Source: Frigididesulfovibrio sp031551885 (GTDB lineage Bacteria > Desulfobacterota > Desulfovibrionia > Desulfovibrionales > Desulfovibrionaceae). From it: 64,000 bases of DNA. The position numbers and the translations under genes were made by a program. How positions within the stretch are numbered: the first letter of the stretch is position 1; every line of letters starts with the position of its first letter. The notes beneath the pieces were generated by a model. It was given only the letters and a program-made list of their open reading frames with translations, was not told the origin of the DNA and did no database searches. Shown here piece by piece: positions 52,130 to 59,183 of the stretch. Location: positions 1-64,000 of the forward strand of contig JAVBMX010000028.1 of NCBI GenBank assembly GCA_031551885.1. Direction: 5' to 3'.

Positions 52130-52251
52130 GGCAAATCAACTTTGAAAAGTTGATTTGCCTGGTGGCCGCGTGAGCGGACATCCACTTGCGGGTTCGTTCA
52201 GAAGTCCTTTGAAATATGGTTTCACGAACATTTTCAAAGTGAAAATGCTCC
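52130..52251 (+). repeat. Dispersed hairpin repeat, copy 4
   Basis: Hairpin A has perfect 14-bp arms GGCAAATCAACTTT (52130-52143) and AAAGTTGATTTGCC (52146-52159). The centre has GCGTGAGCGGA and TCCACTTGCGG. AATATGGTTTC is at 52213-52223, and hairpin B is CATTTTC/GAAAATG (52229-52235 with 52241-52247). It ends 11 bases before the repressor ATG, so its last arm neighbours the GGGAG Shine-Dalgarno (52253-52257). Confidence 0.8.
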
Positions 52252-52262
52252 AGGGAGCGAAT

Positions 52263-52943
52263 ATGAGCAGGATCGGTTTGTCTCCGGATGATATACGCGA
52301 TCAGATCAATACCGCCGTGAAGATGGCGGGCGGAATCGGTAAACTGGCGCGCATGGCCGGGGTCAGCGCACGCACGGTTTACGCCTGGAAACGGGGCGAC
52401 CGCAGCCCGACGCTGGCCATGTTTGCCGAGCTCTCGACTTGGATGGAAGAACGCAACGCCAACCGGCGACTCGGCGACGCTCTCGATGCGGACGTGGTTC
52501 GAGAAGATCCCAAAGGATATGGTCGCTCCGGCGATGAAGTCGACTCGCCTCCCCCCGGCCATATCGTCATTCCCTTCCACGAAGATGCGACCGTCGTGAG
52601 TCCCTTATTTTTGCCCCGGAACAGTCCGCTGTACGGGGATCGCCCGCCCGAACTCCTGCGGTTTGTGCGCATGAAGGGGCGGAGCATGGAACCCATTCTT
52701 CTGCACAACGATCTGTGCTTGATGGATACGCAGGACGTCGCCCTGGAAGAAGACGGCATTTACCTGGTTCGGCACGGCGAAGATCGTTATATCCGGCGCT
52801 GTTGCCCCACACCGGGCGGCGCCTGCCGGTTTATGGGCGACAACCGTTCGTTGCCGCAACACGATTTTTCTCTTCAAGAAGAAGAGCTCGGCGGTTCTTG
52901 GGATGTCGACGGGCGGATCTTCTGGTTTTGCCGAAGTCTGTGA
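52263..52943 (+). CDS. S24-family (CI-like) transcriptional repressor
   Basis: A 226-residue regulator: an N-terminal Cro/C1-type HTH (GGIGKLARMAGVSARTVYAWKRG, residues 23-45), a linker, and a C-terminal LexA/CI-like domain with FVRMKGRSMEPILLHND. Ser141 matches the catalytic Ser of self-cleaving repressors. The usual Lys in the VKR position is replaced by Arg (YIRR, residues 176-179), so autocleavage may be lost. GGGAG precedes ATG 52263. It is divergent from the 51955-50918 operon and followed by a small gene with a matching operator, and it probably binds the TTGCACA sites. Likely derived from a temperate phage or integrative element. Confidence 0.88.
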   Translation: MSRIGLSPDDIRDQINTAVKMAGGIGKLARMAGVSARTVYAWKRGDRSPTLAMFAELSTWMEERNANRRLGDALDADVVREDPKGYGRSGDEVDSPPPGHIVIPFHEDATVVSPLFLPRNSPLYGDRPPELLRFVRMKGRSMEPILLHNDLCLMDTQDVALEEDGIYLVRHGEDRYIRRCCPTPGGACRFMGDNRSLPQHDFSLQEEELGGSWDVDGRIFWFCRSL

Positions 52944-52968
52944 GCCTGTTCCGACCTGCGAAGCAGGG

Positions 52969-52997
52969 TTGGTTTTGCACAAAATGTGCAATATAAG
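52969..52997 (+). promoter_or_regulatory. Promoter with a 17-bp palindromic operator filling the spacer
   Basis: TTGCACA-AAA-TGTGCAA (52975-52991) is a perfect 7-3-7 palindrome lying exactly between TTGGTT (52969-52974, weak -35) and TATAAG (52992-52997, good -10). A bound repressor would fully occlude the promoter. The half-site matches the arms at 52024-52066, pointing to control by the S24 repressor encoded next door. Confidence 0.7.
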
Positions 52998-53013
52998 GCG
53001 GCCGGAGGTGGAC

Positions 53014-53262
53014 ATGCAAGGCACAAATCCGCATTCGATGACAGAGGCGCTGTTTTTTCCTTTGCGATGCCCGCAGGCTTCCGGCTGCATGGGAACGGGA
53101 GCTCTGGAGCCCTATGCCGTGCGCTGGGTCGATGCCGAACACGCGCACCGGACGGCGGGAGCGACTTCGGAGCCTGAGGCCGGCGACGCGGCCCGGGAGC
53201 TGCTGCGGGAAGGCGCGCTGTGCGCCTGCGTATGGAGACGAGCCTTCACCGTTCGCGCGTGA
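53014..53262 (+). CDS. Small hypothetical protein under the palindromic operator
   Basis: An 82-residue protein of unknown function: Cys19, Cys25 in RCPQASGCMG, then EPYAVRWVDAEHAHR and a helical C-terminal half DAARELLREGALCACVWRRAF. No family was recognised and there is no membrane segment or signal peptide. GGAGG lies 5 bases before ATG 53014, and the promoter 52969-52997 is 17 bases upstream of the ATG, giving a very short leader. Its position downstream of the repressor and its private operator suggest it is the regulated cargo of the island or a second regulator. Confidence 0.6.
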   Translation: MQGTNPHSMTEALFFPLRCPQASGCMGTGALEPYAVRWVDAEHAHRTAGATSEPEAGDAARELLREGALCACVWRRAFTVRA

Positions 53263-53311
53263 CTTCTCTTTGTCCGCGCAATAGGGTAGGGTACTCCGGC
53301 AAGGAGGGCGT

Positions 53312-53917
53312 ATGATTGCCTATGTAGAGGGCCGTGTGGCCGAAGCCGAAGAAAACGCCTGCGTGGTGGTGACGGCCGGCGGTCTGGGGTACGAAGTGTA
53401 TTTGCCGGGGCACACCCTTTCCCATTTGCCGGGCAAGGGCGGCGAAGTGCATTTTTATACCTGTACGGTGGTGCGGGAAGACGCCCTTGAATTGTTCGGC
53501 TTTGAAACCTGGGACGAGCGCGAGACGTTTTTGATTCTCACCTCCATCAATCGGGTGGGGTCGCGGACGGCCATGGCAGTGCTCTCGGTATTCCGCCCCG
53601 ACGATTTGCGCCGCCTTACGGCTGAAGAAGACGCCCTTGCGCTGACCCGAGTGCCCGGCATCGGCAAAAAGACCGCCCAGCAGCTCCTGCTGGAGCTGAA
53701 GTATAAACTCAAGCAGGACGGCCTGCCCGTTCCCGCCGGAAAACCCGGAACGGCCGGGCGGGTGCACGGTGACGCCGTGGCCGGTCTCGTCAACCTGGGT
53801 TATGACGAAAGCGAAGCCGCGTCCGTGGTCAAGAAGATCCTTGAGGAAGAGCCGGACCTTGATGTCGGCGGAGCCCTGCGCGCCGCCCTGAAGGCCCTGG
53901 CAAGGGGCGGTCGATGA
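53312..53917 (+). CDS. ruvA: Holliday junction helicase subunit RuvA
   Basis: Binds Holliday junctions as a tetramer and loads RuvB. Domain I has MIAYVEGRVAEAEENACVVVTAGGLGYEVYLP; the helix-hairpin-helix pair is in LTSINRVGSRTAMAVL and LTRVPGIGKKTAQQLLLEL; domain III is at the C-terminus (AVAGLVNLGYDESEAASVVKKIL). Length is 201 residues. AAGGAGG lies 5 bases before ATG 53312. It overlaps ruvB by 4 bases. RuvC is not adjacent in this window. Confidence 0.97.
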   Translation: MIAYVEGRVAEAEENACVVVTAGGLGYEVYLPGHTLSHLPGKGGEVHFYTCTVVREDALELFGFETWDERETFLILTSINRVGSRTAMAVLSVFRPDDLRRLTAEEDALALTRVPGIGKKTAQQLLLELKYKLKQDGLPVPAGKPGTAGRVHGDAVAGLVNLGYDESEAASVVKKILEEEPDLDVGGALRAALKALARGGR

Positions 53918-54879
53918 GCGACGTCTGCTTCAGCCCCGACGAGCAACTGCGTCCGCGCAAACTTTCCGAATTCATCGGACACGAAGATCTGCGCGCCAAC
54001 CTGCAGGTCTACCTGCAGGCGGCGGTTTCTCGGGGACAGGCGCTGGATCATACCTTGTTTCACGGCAATCCCGGCCTGGGCAAGACCACCTTGGCCCAAA
54101 TCATGGCCGCGGAGCTCGGGGTGAACCTCGTTTCCACCTCCGGACCCGTTCTGGAGCGCAGCGGCGACTTGGCCGCCATTCTGACCAGTTTGGGGCGCAA
54201 CGATATTCTTTTCGTGGATGAAATCCATCGCATGCCCATTGCCGTGGAGGAAGTGCTGTACCCGGCCATGGAGGATTTCAAGCTCGATCTGGTCATCGGC
54301 CAGGGGCCGGGCGCGCGCACGGTGAAAATCGACTTGGAGCCTTTCACGTTGGTGGGGGCCACCACCCGTATCGGACTTTTGTCTTCTCCGCTGCGGGATC
54401 GCTTCGGGGTGATTCTGCGGCTGGAGTTCTACTCGCCGGCGGAACTGGCGCGGATCGTCGCCCGAACCTCGCGCATTCTCGGCGTGGATGTCACCGAGGC
54501 GGGCGCTTTGGAAATCGGCCGACGTTCGCGCGGCACGCCGCGTATCGCCAACCGGCTGTTGCGCCGGGTGCGCGATTTCGCCGGAGTGCGCGGGTCTTCC
54601 TCGGTAGGAGAGGCTGAAGCAGCCCATGCCCTGGCCCGCATGGATGTCGATGAAAGCGGTCTGGACGCCATGGACCGCAAGCTGCTTTCCGTGCTCATCG
54701 AGCATTACGGCGGCGGTCCGGCCGGCCTGAAAACCTTGGCCGTGGCCTGCTCGGAAGACGAGCGCACCATTGAGGAAATTTATGAGCCGTACCTTATCCA
54801 AAGCGGCTTTCTCAAGCGAACGCCGCGCGGACGCATGGCCACGGCCAAAGCCTACCGGCATTTGAATCTGTTGGGCTGA
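53914..54879 (+). CDS. ruvB: Holliday junction branch-migration ATPase RuvB
   Basis: AAA+ motor that drives branch migration with RuvA. The start LRPRKLSEFIGHEDLRANLQVYLQAA is typical; Walker A is HGNPGLGKTTLA (50-61), Walker B is FVDEIHRMP (100-108), sensor 1 GATTRIGLLSSPLRDRFG, and the C-terminal winged helix GGGPAGLKTLAVACSEDERTIEEIYEPYLIQSGFLKRTPRGR. Length is 321 residues, normal. It starts within the last codon of ruvA. Confidence 0.98.
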   Translation: MSDVCFSPDEQLRPRKLSEFIGHEDLRANLQVYLQAAVSRGQALDHTLFHGNPGLGKTTLAQIMAAELGVNLVSTSGPVLERSGDLAAILTSLGRNDILFVDEIHRMPIAVEEVLYPAMEDFKLDLVIGQGPGARTVKIDLEPFTLVGATTRIGLLSSPLRDRFGVILRLEFYSPAELARIVARTSRILGVDVTEAGALEIGRRSRGTPRIANRLLRRVRDFAGVRGSSSVGEAEAAHALARMDVDESGLDAMDRKLLSVLIEHYGGGPAGLKTLAVACSEDERTIEEIYEPYLIQSGFLKRTPRGRMATAKAYRHLNLLG

Positions 54880-54959
54880 TCTTCAAGCATCACTTGAAGA
54901 AGGCGTCGCCCGTCGGATATTTTCAACGCACCTTCACTCTCTCTGAACAAGGACTTTCG

Positions 54960-55700
54960 ATGCCCGAAACGCGTCTTCAGGTGGAGCTTCTGGCCCACAC
55001 CCCCGAGCCTCTTTCGCTGATCTACGCCGCCTTTCGTCAATGTTACCATGCGGGCTTTGTGGCCGATATGTGGCCCAAGCTTCTGGCCGGGGAGATTTCG
55101 GCGGAAAAACAAGCCGAGTTCGTGCGCGGCGTGGTGGAATCCGGCCACGTCAGCCCCATTGAGCATGTGTCCTTCACTTTTGCCGCTCAAGGGGTCTCCC
55201 GCGCCCTGACGCATCAGCTGGTGCGGCATCGCATCGCCTCGTATTCCCAGCAAAGCCAGCGTTATGTGGACGGCAGCGGGTTCAACTACATCCTGCCTCC
55301 GGCCATAGCCAAAAACGCCAAGGCCAAAGCGCGGTTCCTGCGCTGTATTGAAGATATCGGCGAAGCCTACCGGGACATCAAAGCCGAGCTCGAAGCCGCC
55401 GGCCGTAAAGAAAAAGCCAAAGAAGACGCTCGGTTCCTGCTGCCCCAGGCGGCGGAAACCCGCATTATTTTGACCATGAACTGCCGCTCTTTGCTCAACT
55501 TTTTCGAGCATCGCTGCTGCACCCGAGCCCAATGGGAGATTCGGGCCATGGCCGACGCCATGCTCGGCGAATGTCGCAAAGCCCTGCCCGTGGTGTTCGC
55601 CTCGGCAGGAGCGCGCTGTGAACGTTTGGGATACTGCCCCGAAGGGGAGCGCTTCACCTGCGGCAAGTATCCTTTGCCCTCACGTCCCGACTCGATGTGA
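54960..55700 (+). CDS. thyX: Flavin-dependent thymidylate synthase ThyX
   Basis: Makes dTMP from dUMP using FAD and methylene-tetrahydrofolate, independent of ThyA. The ThyX motif RHRIASYSQQSQR lies at residues 89-101, preceded by HVSPIEHVSFTF and RALTHQLV and followed by the FFEHRCCTRAQWEIR region that contacts substrate. Length is 246 residues. AAGGA lies 6 bases before ATG 54960; a TTG at 54894 in frame is less likely. It is 80 bases after ruvB and followed by repeat copy 5. Confidence 0.96.
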   Translation: MPETRLQVELLAHTPEPLSLIYAAFRQCYHAGFVADMWPKLLAGEISAEKQAEFVRGVVESGHVSPIEHVSFTFAAQGVSRALTHQLVRHRIASYSQQSQRYVDGSGFNYILPPAIAKNAKAKARFLRCIEDIGEAYRDIKAELEAAGRKEKAKEDARFLLPQAAETRIILTMNCRSLLNFFEHRCCTRAQWEIRAMADAMLGECRKALPVVFASAGARCERLGYCPEGERFTCGKYPLPSRPDSM

Positions 55701-55732
55701 TCCCACCCGGGATCGCGCTCTTCCTCTCCCTA

Positions 55733-55856
55733 GAGCATTTTCACTTTGAAAATGTTTGTGAAACCATATTGCCGCTGGACATTCAAACGAGCCCGCAAGC
55801 GGGCGTCCGCTTGCGCGATCGCCAGAGCAAATCAACTTGTCGAAGTTAATTTGCTC
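55733..55856 (-). repeat. Dispersed hairpin repeat, copy 5 (reverse orientation)
   Basis: Hairpin B (55733-55754: GAGCATTTTC with GAAAATG), CATATT-containing link (reverse of AATATGG) at 55764-55770, a central hairpin CGCAAGCGG/CCGCTTGCG (55794-55814 region), then hairpin A with 14-base arms GAGCAAATCAACTT (55825-55838) and AAGTTAATTTGCTC (55843-55856), one mismatch. It lies 33 bases after thyX and may double as its transcript end. Confidence 0.75.
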
Positions 55857-56606
55857 TATATTTTTCCGCCCGGCAGGTTCGGCCTGTTCCGGTGGTTTCG
55901 TATTTGTCGGACGGCCTTTGGGCGGAATCATCGAGAAAGATATGCTCAAGAAGGGAGAACCGACGGCCTTGCTCCGCCGCTATTAATATATTTAAAAGTC
56001 TTTCAAGTGTTCGATTTCGCTCAATCTCTTTCATGTTCGACTTCGCTCGGAGGGGAGATCGACCCTGAAGTGTCGATATGAGGTTTTTGATCGAACGATC
56101 CTTTGGCCGGCAGAGGCCCTTTTCTGAGCGAATTCGCTCTGTTTTGATTCATTTTGCCTTTCTCTCCGAACGTCCTTTTTCTCGAGTGTGCGGAGTAAGA
56201 GCGAAAGCGCACGTTTCCGTCGATATCTCATGATAGTCGTATGATATTGTTGATATTTATGCGACTGTATCGATTTTCAAAGATATTCGCGAAGAAAACA
56301 TTTTTTTTCGAGAGCCGACATAGAGAAGTAGAAAAATCGAGGTTTTTTTTGAAGATCGTCGAAAAATGAATCTTTGTATGTTGATTAAAAAAAATCTGCA
56401 TGTTGAGACGAGATGAGGCGTTTCTTCTATTCCCATACGTATTAAGGTGTTACAGGAAGATCACGGGATTGCTTCATCGTAATTTTTATCTTTATATTCA
56501 GCATGTTAAAAAAATCATGCTTTGTTGAGACGCAGAATATCTTGACGGGGAACCGGGCGGAAAATGCACCTTGGCTTATACGGACCCTTACCTTAGACCG
56601 TAAGCT
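55857..56606. other. 750-bp AT-rich non-coding region upstream of the dnaA-like gene
   Basis: No gene is supported on either strand. GC content falls markedly from about 55980 on. Contents: imperfect direct repeats TGTTCGATTTCGCTC and TGTTCGACTTCGCTC (56007-56021 and 56034-56048); a palindrome GAGCGAATTCGCTC (56127-56140); several T and A runs (56300-56400); and AT-rich sequence to 56580. No TTATCCACA-type DnaA box was found on reading both strands, so it is not an obvious oriC. It must hold the promoter of the dnaA-like gene. Confidence 0.6.
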
Positions 56607-58013
56607 ATGAAATCAATTTGGGCTCAAATTCAGGCAAACCTGGAAAAAATTCTTCCTGCCGGGCATTATAAGGTGTGGATCGCTCCTCTTATGCCCGCCG
56701 GATCTCTCGACGCCTGCGGAGACGAGCTCATTATTCTCGCTCCCGGAGAATATGCCGCCCAATTTGTCCGGACGCGTTTTCTTGACGCGTTGCGGGGCGC
56801 GGCGGAAGCCGTTCTCGGGCGGGCCGTTTCCGTCCAGGTGCAGGCCGGTCGCGTTGCGACGGCTCCTTCCATCGCGCCGGCCGACAAGCCCGCTCCCGCC
56901 CCGATTGAAACGCGCATCCCTTCGCCGCGCCCGCTGGCCTTGGCCCAGCTCGCTCTGCCTCTGGGCATTGTGAACGAAAGCGCGACCGTCGCTCCTCGGG
57001 TCTGGCGTCATACCTTTGAAGACTTTGTCGTCGGCCCCAGCAACGAAATGGCGTATGCGGCCTCCAAAGGCATAGGCCGGGATGCCGGCTTCGACGTGCT
57101 GTTTCTTTGTTCCGGCCCCGGGCTCGGCAAGACCCACCTCATGCAGGCGGCGGGAAAAGCGCTGTGCGACTCGTGCAACCGCACCCGTCCGCGGGTGGAA
57201 TATGCCGGCGCGGAGGCCTTTGCCACCAACTTTGTCATGGCCTTGAAGCACAAAGACATCGATCGCTTCAAGGCGCGGTACCGCAACCTGGATCTGCTTC
57301 TGCTGGAAGACGTGCATTTTCTGCAGGGCAAGGAAAAAACCCAGGCCGAACTGCTGGCCACCCTTGAAGCTTTGCGCGATTGCGGCGGCAAGGTCGTCTT
57401 CACCGGGTCTTTTTTGCCGAAAGATATGCGCGACATGGATGAACGCCTGGTTTCCCGGATGACCGCCGGGATCGTCAGCGCCATCCAGCGTCCGGATGCC
57501 GATACCCGCCGGCGCATCGTCCGGCAGAAGGCCGCTTTGCATCAGGTGATTCTGCCGGAAGAAGCCGAAGAGGTGCTGACCAGGCATCTGTGCGCCGATG
57601 TGCGCCAGATCGAAAGCTGCCTGCAGAACCTTATTCTTAAGGCGCGCCTGTGCAACTGCATCATTACCTCCGAGATGGCTTTGGAGGCGGTGGGCAGCTT
57701 TGCGCTCGAAAACCCGATGCTGGACTTGGAGTCGATCATTGCTCACGTCTGTCGGGGGTTCAGCCTCTCGCGGGAGCAGCTTTTTTCCATTGCCCGCAAG
57801 CAGGAATACGTGGCCGCGCGCAATACCGCTTTTTACCTGGCCCGCAAGCACACCGAGCTTTCTTTGGAAGCCATCGGCAAACGCTTCAACCGCAGGCATT
57901 CCACCGTACTGAAGGGCATCACCAACCTGGAGCGCGAAATTTTTCGTCAAACGCCGCTTGGACGGCAGGCGGCCGGAACCGTGGCGCTTATCGAGCGAAA
58001 CAGCTTGGTGTAA
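56607..58013 (+). CDS. DnaA-family replication initiator protein, divergent
   Basis: A 468-residue DnaA-type AAA+ protein. Domain I covers about 1-80 (WAQIQANLEKILPAGHYKVWIAPL), a Pro-rich linker about 85-115, then the AAA+ domain with HTFEDFVVGPSNEMAYAAS, Walker A SGPGLGKTH (169-177), Walker B LLLEDVHF (231-238) and the Arg-finger region. Domain IV at the C-terminus has ARNTAFYLARKHTELSLEAIGKRF. The normal box-recognition segment GGRDHTTVLHA reads NRRHSTVLKGI here: one residue shorter and without the Asp. It may be the cell's initiator or, as I recall for some Desulfovibrio, a second DnaA-like protein. No dnaN or gyrB follows. Confidence 0.88.
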   Translation: MKSIWAQIQANLEKILPAGHYKVWIAPLMPAGSLDACGDELIILAPGEYAAQFVRTRFLDALRGAAEAVLGRAVSVQVQAGRVATAPSIAPADKPAPAPIETRIPSPRPLALAQLALPLGIVNESATVAPRVWRHTFEDFVVGPSNEMAYAASKGIGRDAGFDVLFLCSGPGLGKTHLMQAAGKALCDSCNRTRPRVEYAGAEAFATNFVMALKHKDIDRFKARYRNLDLLLLEDVHFLQGKEKTQAELLATLEALRDCGGKVVFTGSFLPKDMRDMDERLVSRMTAGIVSAIQRPDADTRRRIVRQKAALHQVILPEEAEEVLTRHLCADVRQIESCLQNLILKARLCNCIITSEMALEAVGSFALENPMLDLESIIAHVCRGFSLSREQLFSIARKQEYVAARNTAFYLARKHTELSLEAIGKRFNRRHSTVLKGITNLEREIFRQTPLGRQAAGTVALIERNSLV

Positions 58014-58032
58014 ACGGGCCTCTTATCCGTGC

Positions 58033-58069
58033 GGGCGCCGTCTCTCGATTGAGGGACGGCGCCCTCCGC
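58033..58069 (+). terminator. Rho-independent terminator of the dnaA-like gene
   Basis: GGGCGCCGTC (58033-58042) pairs with GACGGCGCCC (58055-58064) across a 12-base loop, followed by TCCGCTTTT. It ends the plus-strand transcript before the convergent glucokinase gene. Confidence 0.7.
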
Positions 58070-58199
58070 TTTTGGGGGGAGAGATGCGATGCGGCTTATA
58101 CGACTCTTCGCATAGGATTGAAGCGCGATACGGACGGGAAGAGGGGGAAAATCCACCGGCGTGGGAAGGGCCTTTCTTATTTGAGAGGATGTCTCTGGT

Positions 58200-59180
58200 T
58201 CAAAGAGATCGGTGCAACAGGGAAAGGCCGAAGTGGGCCGCCCCGTAGAGGCCGGCGGCCTGGCTGCGCATGTGAAAAGCCGGCACCCGGTCCATGAGGC
58301 CGGGCAGGCTGGGGCAGAAACGGAAGGCCTCGGCAAAGGCGGGGTGCCCCGCCACGGGCAGATACGCGGCCATGCCGCCGGTCAGCACCAGCCCGTTCAG
58401 GGCCAGGGTATCCAGTACAAAGTTGCGGCAGACTCTCCCATACAGCGAGGCGTAGTGCGCGAACACGTGCGGATGCCGCATGGCCAGGGCCGGGGCTTCC
58501 GTGGCCGGGGTCTCTTTACCGGTATGGAAGGCGACAAGGTGCGCCAAGCCCGCTCCGCCCAGCACGGCGTCGCCGTCCAGGTAGGCGCGTCCGAGCTTTT
58601 CCGCCAACCGGAGGGGGAAATCCCCGTCTTCCGGCCCGAACGGCACTTCGGCGTGACCGCCTTCGCTGGCCAGGATAAGAGGGGCGTCGCCCTTCCGCCG
58701 CGACTCCAGCACCAGAGCTTTGCCCAGGCCCGTGCCCGCGCCGACCACGGCCGTGGGCGAACCGGGTTTTCCTTCGCCCGGCAAAATGGCGAGCAAATCA
58801 ACATCCGCCGGATTCGCGCGACCCCATAAGGCGGCTCGGGCTTGGGCCTCAAAATCGTTGCACAGGGCGACACGTTCTATGCCGGGAAGAAGGGCTTCTT
58901 CGGCGTGAATGTTCCAGGGAATGTTGGGCGGAGCGCAAAACGTGCCGTTTTCCACCGGACCCGGCACAGCCAAGGCGGCGACGGCCGGGGGGCGGTTCGG
59001 GTCATAAAAGGGTTTGGGATGCAGCAACGAAGCGGTCAAGGCCGCGAACGACGGATACATGCGGGTGGCTTGCCGGCGTTCGGCCGTCAGGCGCAACGTC
59101 GTGGCCGCCCCCTCCTTCTCGACGTGGAACAGGGCAAAGCGGCTGTTGGTGCCGCCGATATCGGCCACAAGGATTTCCAT
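58200..59180 (-). CDS. glk: Glucokinase (Glk family)
   Basis: ATP-dependent phosphorylation of glucose. The N-terminal phosphate motif is VADIGGTNSRFALF, the sugar-binding region has VPGPVENGTF and PNIPWNIHAEE with ALCNDFEAQARAA, the second phosphate motif is AVVGAGTGLGKAL, and ILASEGGHAEVPFGPEDGDF is the Glk-type SEGGH segment. LNGLVLTGGMAAYL completes the fold. Length is 326 residues, typical of non-ROK bacterial glucokinases. It starts 3 bases after the upstream lipoprotein stop. With malQ (14906) it fits glucose release and capture from stored glycogen. Confidence 0.95.
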   Translation of the reverse strand: MEILVADIGGTNSRFALFHVEKEGAATTLRLTAERRQATRMYPSFAALTASLLHPKPFYDPNRPPAVAALAVPGPVENGTFCAPPNIPWNIHAEEALLPGIERVALCNDFEAQARAALWGRANPADVDLLAILPGEGKPGSPTAVVGAGTGLGKALVLESRRKGDAPLILASEGGHAEVPFGPEDGDFPLRLAEKLGRAYLDGDAVLGGAGLAHLVAFHTGKETPATEAPALAMRHPHVFAHYASLYGRVCRNFVLDTLALNGLVLTGGMAAYLPVAGHPAFAEAFRFCPSLPGLMDRVPAFHMRSQAAGLYGAAHFGLSLLHRSL

Positions 59181-59183
59181 AGG

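Noticed and set aside
50918..53262. Intact prophage
   Set aside because: Only regulator-type and small unknown genes are present; no integrase, terminase, capsid or tail genes occur before mcp or ruvA resume.
55857..56606. Chromosomal origin oriC
   Set aside because: AT-rich and next to a dnaA-like gene, but no DnaA boxes were found, and the usual dnaN-recF-gyrB neighbours are missing; kept as an open question in findings.
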